DNA from: Polytrichum commune
Taxonomy: Eukaryota > Streptophyta > Polytrichopsida > Polytrichales > Polytrichaceae
NCBI GenBank assembly: GCA_950295325.1
Contig: OX485804.1
Span: 4,776,001 to 4,840,000, forward strand
Direction of reading: 5' to 3'
Length of the DNA: 64,000 nucleotides
The notes under the pieces are model-generated. The model had not been told where the DNA came from. It saw nothing but the letters and a program-made list of their open reading frames with translations, and ran no database searches. Of the stretch, positions 56,801 to 64,000 are shown piece after piece. The translations under genes and the position numbers were made by a program. Each line of letters starts with the position of its first letter. The stretch's first letter is position 1.

Positions 56801-57979
56801 GGTCAGTATAGTAGGACACGGACACCCTCTCGGTTCCGAGAGGGTGGAGAAATGTGGAAATTTGAGGCCCTTCACTAGAATCTCATTTGTGGATAATGGG
56901 ACCATATAGGTAGTTTGGATTTTCAAAAGTTGAAAATATGGTTAGGATAGTTAGACTGGGACACCCTCTCGGTTCCGAGAGGGTGGAGAAATGTGGACTT
57001 TGGAGGCTCATGACTAGAATCTGAAATGTGGATTAAGGGCCCATATAGGTAATTTGATTTTCATAATGTCAAAATATGGTCAGTATAGTAGGACACAGAC
57101 ACCCTCTCGGTTCCGAGAGGGTGGAGAAATGTGGAAATTTGAGGCTTATGACTAGAATCTGATTTGTGGATAATGGGACCATATAGGAAGTTTTGAATTC
57201 CAAAAGTTGAAAATATGGTTAGGATAGTTAGACTGGGACACCCTCTCGGTTCCGAGAGGGTGGAGGAATGTGGACTTTGGAGGCTCATGACTAGAATTTG
57301 AAATGTGGAGTAAGGACCCATATAGGTAGTTTTGATTTTCATAATGTCAAAATATGGTCAGTATAGTAGGACACAGACACCCTCTCGGTTGCGAGAGGGT
57401 GGAGAAATGTGGAAATTTGAGGCCATTCACTAGAATCTGATTTGTGGATAATGGGACCATATAGGAAGTTTTGAATTCCAAAAGTTGAAAATATGGTTAG
57501 GATAGTTAGACTGGGACACCCTCTCGGTTCCGAGAGGGTGGAGAAATGTGGCAATTTGAGGCTTATGACTAGAATTTGATTTGTGGATAATGGGACCATA
57601 TAGGAAGTTTTGAATTCCAGAAGTTGAAAATATGGTTAGGATAGGTAGACTGGGACACCCTCTCGGTTCCGAGAGGGTGGAGAAATGTGGAGTTTGGAGG
57701 CTCATGACTAGAATCTGAAATGTGGATTAAGGGCCCATATAGGTATTTTGATTTTCAAATGGTCAAAATATGGTCAGTATAGTAGGACACAGACACCCTC
57801 TCGGTTCCGAGAGGGTGGAGAAATGTGGAAATTTTAGGCTCATGACTTGAATGTGATTTGTGTATAATGGGCCCATATAGGTAGATTTGAATTCCAAAAG
57901 TTGAAAATATGGTTAGGATAGTTAGACTGGGACACCCTCTCGGTTCCGAGAGGGTGGAGAAATGTGGACTTTGGAGGCT
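53786..57979. repeat. 139-bp satellite array, left block (about 30 monomers)
   Basis: Monomers of 138-139 bp each carry a dyad with arm CACCCTCTCGG, a TT loop and the reverse-complement arm, for example with TT at 53921, 54060 and 54198. The arms are almost invariant while the rest of the monomer varies. Blocks of five monomers (693 bp) and three monomers (417 bp) repeat, and together they form a 1,110-bp higher-order unit (55257-56366, repeated from 56367). Minus-strand open frames of 75-96 codons here follow from the lack of stops in the monomer and are not genes. Confidence 0.95.
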
Positions 57980-60465
57980 TGTGGTACAATTTTTGGTCTC
58001 AGAATAGTCATTTTAGAATTTTGATAGGATGTGAATTCATATTGGCACTCAGAATGTGAAATGGACGTTAAAGTAAGTCATTAGTGACCAATTATCCGAA
58101 ATGAGCTAAGGGTGAAACATTTAGTTCATATGAAACAGATCCCAAGAGGAAGAGTCTTTTGGGTAGGGCAATAGACATGTGACCAAGTCGAAGAGCCTTA
58201 TGAAATCTGATTCCAAGAGACGAGGTAGTTAATTTAGGGGATATAGAGGAGAAGAGGGAGAGGAGAAAGGCAGTTCCTCTCGAGAAGAGAGCCTCCCTTG
58301 CTTTGTCGTTTTTTGCTTTTCGCTTGGGTGTGAAGCCCTTTGTGATGTACATCTTACTCTTCTTAATATAATATTACAGCGTGAAGCTGTCTTATCAACT
58401 GTGTGTGAGTGAATCGAAATTGTGATGTGTTGTTTGTGTTGTTGTTGTGAATCAATTAAGTCAAAGAGTCATTTTCTGGTTCGTGAAGGATCGGGAAAGC
58501 AGTGTATTACCTTTCTCATGTGAAGGGAGTAAGATAATTGTTGTGTAATTTTCATTGTTGAAAGTCGAGTAAAGAAGTGTGAAACCCGTAATTGATATGC
58601 AAGTCTGAATTGGGAACTTGTCATGTCATAATAGAGTGAATGTGAAGTTCATTCTTGATGTGTGTATTCGGCCATGTGAATTGGTTGGATTAGTCTTCAT
58701 CTACCTGATGTGAAGTTGTGCTGGACATCGGAGAAACAATTTGTTATCTCTTCGGAAATTCTTATAGAACTGCAAGTCGAACTGGAAAACCTGTGAAAGG
58801 AGCGATTTCTTCTTCCCCTTGTCTTGTGATTGTCCGAGATCGAAGGCGTGAAGCATTTTGATCATCATAAATCCCTTGAGATTATTTATATGTGTGACGC
58901 GAGATAGGAATGTGAAATTCCTTCGAGGTCAACTCTATGCCTTAATTTCAGTAATCTTGATGAAGAGATTCCAAACTAAATAACTACTTGTGACTGGCTA
59001 TCTGAGGAGAGGAGTGTGTCATTTAAAGAGTAAGACCATAATTCTGTGAGCAATCCTCTTTTCCCTCAGAGTGGTGATGGATGTAGTTAAGTTGTCGTGA
59101 ATGATTGACATCTGATTCTCTATCCGAATCAGGATTCAGTGTTGAAAACTTATCAGTCAAAAGAGAGAACAGCGGAGCTTACTCGAAACGAATTCAGGGT
59201 AGAAGCAATTTAGAAATTGAATTTCCCGAGAGCAGACTCACTTCGGCTAAGTTGCTAATTGAGTGAAAGAAAACACCGGGGAGCACAAAGTTGGTGTGTA
59301 ATTCTAAGCAGGGAGCAAAATTATGTCTACAGAGTAATGATTTATTAATGGAAACTGTTTATGAATTAAGTGCCGAGTAAGTGGGATTCGATGAAGTTCT
59401 GACTGCTTGCGGCAATGGAGTGTGTTAAATTTTAGTAACAGTCACCACCTTGAGAAGGGGTAGGTGAATGGAATCTGCGAAGCTGTGAAGTGGAATCGCC
59501 GTTCCTGTAAGGAGGAGAGAAGGAGCTGCACGCGCGTGAAGACCGAAGGAGGAGTCGCGTGGGAGAGCTAAGCCGCCTTTAACCCATATTGTTAGGGGGA
59601 GCACTCAAAGGCAAGCATAAAAGGAGGAGTGGCCAGCATCACCTTCGAGAACTTGACGCTGACTTGGTTACTAGTGACTGGCTACTTGTTACTGGTTACT
59701 GGATACTAAGACTATGGCTCTCTCTATAAGACGTGACTTGACACTGGTTACTTGTGACTGTTACTGGTGACTAGACTATGGCCGTGCTGTGTAGACTATG
59801 GTCCTGCGATTAGACTCTTACGGTCCTGGCTCTGTTCGGTTCGGTTCTAGCCTCGGTCACAAGGTTACTGTCACACGTTAGACTTTTGTTAATTTTAATA
59901 ATTTATTTTAATGCATTCAATTCCACTGAGATAGTGTTAAGTCTAAAACTGACTAAGGAAATAATTCATTACTGTGGTCTATATCTAATTTAATTAAATC
60001 CATCACTTAACCATAGGAGGAGTCAATTGGGAACATGATATCCTTACTAACTGTGGTGTGGCCTTTTGATACTTGGCTACTTTACTGAAGAGACTATGGT
60101 TCACCTCAAGGAGTTTTTGCCTTGGGTTTCTGAGACTATGGCGTACTCAAATGTCTATGGCTGAGCTGTGACTCCCTGAATTACAAAACACATTATAAGA
60201 GTGATGTTACTGATGAGAGTGGGTTGTGAGGGAGTGACTGATCAATTGCATGTACTGCTGTGAGTGACCCTTAACCTTAATTGAATCAATCCTAAAGCTC
60301 ACTCTAGAAGCCTTTTTCCCTGTGTTTGTTGTTCTAAATACATCTTAATTCTCTTGTAATCTATCAATTAACTCAATGGTGATCCCTAGATGTAACACCT
60401 GACACTCATTTGGCCTTCCCTGTGTGGTTTTCTTAATTGGAACCCAATCTAAAAACCTATCTACA
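57980..60465. mobile_element. solo-LTR-like insertion, 2,486 bp, target duplication AGGCT
   Basis: The insertion starts TGTGGTAC and ends ATCTACA (TG...CA). It is flanked by AGGCT at 57975-57979 and 60466-60470. Removing it with one AGGCT restores a normal satellite monomer (TTGGAGGCTCATGACTAG). No reverse transcriptase, gag or transposase frame exists inside; the longest open frame is 86 codons. A TATA-like CATAAAAG lies at about 59616. Short degenerate repeats of TTACTGGTGACT and GACTATGG cluster at about 59655-59860. The size, ends and 5-bp duplication fit a solo LTR; a non-autonomous LTR element is the alternative. Confidence 0.85.
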
Positions 60466-63400
60466 AGGCTCATGACTAGAATCTGAAATGTGGATTAAGG
60501 GCCCATATAGGTATTTTGATTTTCATAATGTCAAAATATGGTCAGTATAGTAGGACACAGACACCCTCTCGGTTCCGAGAGGGTGGAGAAATGTGGAAAT
60601 TTGAGGCCCTTCACTAGAATCTGATTTGTGGATAATGGGACCATATAGGAAGTTTTGAATTCCAAAAGTTGAAAATATTGTTAGGATAGTTAGACTGGGA
60701 CACCCTCTCGGTTCGGAGAGGGTGGAGAAATGTGGCAATTTGAGGCTTATGACTAGAATCTGATTTGTGGATAATGGGACCATATAGGAAGTTTTGAATT
60801 CCAGAAGTTGAAAATATGGTTAGGATAGGTAGACTGGGACACCCTCTCGGTTCCGAGAGGGTGGAGAAATGTGGACTTTGGAGGCTCATGACTAGAATCT
60901 GAAATGTGGATTAAGGGCCCATATAGGTATTTTGATTTTCAAATGGTCAAAATATGGTCAGTATAGTAGGACACAGACACCCTCTCGGTTCCGAGAGGGT
61001 GGAGAAATGTGGAAATTTTAGGCTCATGACTTGAATGTGATTTGTGTATAATGGGCCCATATAGGTAGATTTGATTTTCAAAAGTTGGAAATATGGTTAG
61101 GATAGTTAGACTGGGACACCCTCTCGGTTCCGAGAGGGTGGAGAAATGTGGCAATTTGAGGCTTATGACTAGAATCTGATTTGTGGATAATGGGACCATA
61201 TAGGAAGTTTTGAATTCCAAAAGTTGAAAATATGGTTAGGATATTTAGACTGGGACACCCTCTCGGTTCCGAGAGGGTGGAGAAATGTGGACTTTGGAGG
61301 CTCATGACTAGAATCTGAAATGTGGATTAAGGGCCCATATAGGTATTTTGATTTTCAAATGGTCAAAATATGGTCAGTATAGTAGGACACAGACACCCTC
61401 TCGGTTCCGAGAGGGTGGAGAAATGTGGAAATTTTAGGCTCATGACTTGAATGTGATTTGTGTATAATGGGCCCATATAGGTAGATTTGATTTTCAAAAG
61501 TTGGAAATATGGTTAGGATAGTTAGACTGGGACACCCTCTCGGTTCCGAGAGGGTAGAGAAATGTGGACTTTGGAGGCTCATGACTAGAATCTGAAATGT
61601 GGATTAAGGACCCATATAGGTAGTTTTGATTTTCAGAATGTCAAAATAGGGTGAGTATAGTAGGACACAGACACCCTCTCGGTTCCGAGAGGGTGGAGAA
61701 ATGTGGAAATTTGAGGCCCTTCACTAGAATCTGATTTGTGGATAATGGGCCCATATAGGTAGATTTGATTTTCAAAAGTTGAAAATATGGTTAGGATAGT
61801 TAGACTGGGACACCCTCTCGGTTCCGAGAGGGTGGAGAAACGTGGAAATTTAAGGCTTATGACTAGAATCTGATTTGTGGATAATGGGACCATATAGGAA
61901 GTTTTGAATTCCAAAAGTTGAAAATATGGTTAGGATAGTTAGACTGGGACACCCTCTCGGTTCCGAGAGGGTGGAGAAACGTGGAAATTTAAGGCTTATG
62001 ACTAGAATCTGATTTGTGGATAATGGGACCATATAGGAAGTTTTGAATTCCAAAAGTTGAAAATATGGTTAGGATAGTTAGACTGGGACACCCTCTCGGT
62101 TCCGAGAGGGTGGAGAAACGTGGAAATTTAAGGCTTATGACTAGAATCTGATTTGTGGATAATGGGACCATATAGGAAGTTTTGAATTCCAAAAGTTGAA
62201 AATATGGTTAGGATAGTTAGACTGGGACACCCTCTCGGTTCCGAAAGGGTGGAGAAATATGGAAATATTAGGCTCATGTCTAGAATCTGATTTTTGGATA
62301 ATGGGCCCATATAGGTAGTTCTGATTTTTACAAGTTCAAAATATGGTTAGGTTAGGTAGACTGGGACACCCTCTCGGAAATTAATGGCTCATGACTAAAA
62401 TCTGGTTTGTGCTTATTTAGCCAATATAGGTAATTCTGGTTTTTAAAAGATGAAAATATGGTGAAAATGGTAGGACAAGGACACCCTCTCGGTTCCGAGA
62501 GGGTGGACAAATGTGGAAATTTGAGGCTCATGACTAGAATCTGATTTGTGGATAATGGGACCATAAGGTAGTTTAGATTTTCAAAAGTTGAAAATATGGT
62601 TAGGATAGTTAGACTGGGACACCCTCTCGTTTCCGAGAGGGTGGAGAAATGTGGAAATTTGAGGCCATTCACTAGAATCTGATTTGTGGATAATTGGCCC
62701 ATATAGGTAGTTTTGATTTTTAAATGTTTAAAATATGGTTATTATAGTAGGACAGGGACACCCTCTCGGTTCCGAGAGGGTGGACAAATGTGGAAATTTT
62801 GTGCTCATGACTAAAATCTGATTTGTGGAAAATGGGCCCATATAGGTAGTTTTGATTTTCCAAAGTTGAAATTGTGGTTAGGATAGTTAGACAGGGACAC
62901 CCTCTCGGTTCCGAGAGGGTGGAGAGGTGTGGAAATTAATGGCTCATGACTAGAATCTGGTTGGTGATTATTTAGCCAATATATGTAATTCTGTTTTTCA
63001 AAAGTTTAAAATATGATGAAAATCGTAGGACAGGGACACCCTCTTGGTTCCGAGAGGGTTGAGAAATGTGGAAATCTTAGGCTCGAGAGTAGAATCTGAC
63101 TTGTGCATATTGAGCCAATATAGGTAATTCTTATTTTCAGAACTCGAAAATATGGTCATTTTTTATTTTAGTGTTTTCCGAAATTTGGATTTGGGGTTCT
63201 CATGACTGGAATCTGATATGTGGTTATGAAGCCAATATAGGTATTTTTGGTTTTCAAAACTTTAAAATATGGTCAGTCTAGTAGGACGGGACACCCTCTC
63301 GGTTCCGACCGGGTGGATAAATGTATATATTTGAGGCTCAATACTATAATCTAATTTGTGCTTCTTGAGCCAATAAGGGAATTTCAAGTTTAGATACTAA

Positions 63401-63830
63401 GGTCATTTTGGTATTAGTGGGTGCCTAGATGTGGAATTTGGGTTCTCAAGACTAGAATCTAATATGTGGATATTGAGTTCATATAGGTAATTCTGATTTT
63501 CAAAAGTTATGGTCATATAGATAATGGGCCCATTTAGGTAGTGTTCATTTTGAAAAGTTCAAAATATGGTTAGGTAGTTAGACTGGGACACCCTCTCGGT
63601 TCCGAGAGGGTGGAGAGATGTGGAAATTAATGGCTCATGACTACAATCTGTTTGTGCTTATTTAGCCCATATATGTAATTCTGATTTTCAAAATTTCAGA
63701 AAATGGTCATTATAGTAGGACCGGGACACCCTCTCGGTTCCGAGAGGGTGGAGAAATGTATGTTTTGAGGCTCAAGACTAGAATATGATTTGTGCTTATT
63801 TAGCTAATAAGGGAATTTCAGATTTTGAGA
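60466..63830. repeat. 139-bp satellite array, right block
   Basis: The same monomers continue after the insertion. Four nearly identical monomers lie at about 61800-62230. From about 62300 the units become diverged: some lack half of the dyad (62370-62380 has one arm only), some have a changed loop or arm (62628, 63042, 63300), and spacing becomes irregular. This looks like the decaying edge of the array. Confidence 0.93.
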
Positions 63831-64000
63831 ATTTGTCACTGTGGTCATTTTGGGTGCGAACTTGAAAAATATGGTTTGATTTCCCGGTCCAGTTTTCTAA
63901 TTTGCATAAGTGATGCTAATATGTGGTGCTCATATGTGGATTTATTTGGCTCGTCACTAGAATCTGATATCAGGTTATTCAGCTAATATGTTTATTTCTT
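63831..64000. other. degenerate satellite edge
   Basis: Phrases such as CACTAGAATCTGATAT remain recognisable from the monomer, but no dyad is present to the end of the window. Confidence 0.5.

Noticed and set aside
53871-62702. Many minus-strand open frames of 60-116 codons with a repeated SEPRGCPSL phrase
   Set aside because: They are translations of the 139-bp satellite and repeat with its period. There is no start context or other gene-like property.

Overview
The window looks like gene-poor, repeat-rich nuclear DNA from the green-plant lineage. The supporting evidence is Ty3/gypsy elements, GT-AG introns, traces of TTTAGGG-type telomere repeats, a CACGTG box, and an FCP1-like phosphatase with the DLNG motif that I associate with plant proteins. 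The species cannot be named from the sequence; a streptophyte alga, bryophyte or fern would fit. No ordinary host housekeeping gene was recognised: nearly everything is mobile or repetitive.

Layout. (1) 1.3-5.8 kb: a large DDE transposase-like gene with one internal TAA, followed by a 175-bp pogo/Tigger-like MITE. (2) 7.1-14.5 kb, minus strand: a four-exon gene (gene A, about 1,607 aa) that reads as a ParB/DGQHR-like domain, a divergent beta-class DNA-methyltransferase-like domain, a proline-rich coiled-coil linker and an FCP1/HAD phosphatase-like domain. Its introns, 5' region and even one exon carry 22-bp interrupted palindromes with arm TTTACGAACG and a variable 2-bp centre. An array of the same palindrome lies at 16.66-17.56 kb. 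(3) 18.2-43.7 kb: a second copy (gene B, pseudogenised) with the same exon plan but a different palindrome (arm TTTGGGTCG). It is split by a 12-kb Ty3/gypsy retrotransposon. Upstream of gene B comes an array of B-type palindromes (39.4-40.4 kb), then an intact two-exon DDE/integrase-like gene on the plus strand. (4) 44.2-48.2 kb: an A-type relic followed by a broken copy of that same integrase-like gene. (5) 49.2-53.8 kb: a small tandem repeat with a third palindrome (arm AAAGTTTACGGACGC), then the 5' half of another gypsy element. (6) 53.8-64 kb: a 139-bp satellite with higher-order structure, interrupted by a 2,486-bp solo-LTR-like insertion with a 5-bp target duplication.

How the parts may work together (inference): the ParB/methyltransferase-like/HAD gene, the divergently oriented integrase-like gene and the palindromes recur together twice, each with its own palindrome family. 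This suggests a previously undescribed composite selfish element whose proteins may recognise the cognate dyad sites. The sequence shows the co-occurrence and the divergence of the sites. Binding, modification or mobilisation is not shown.
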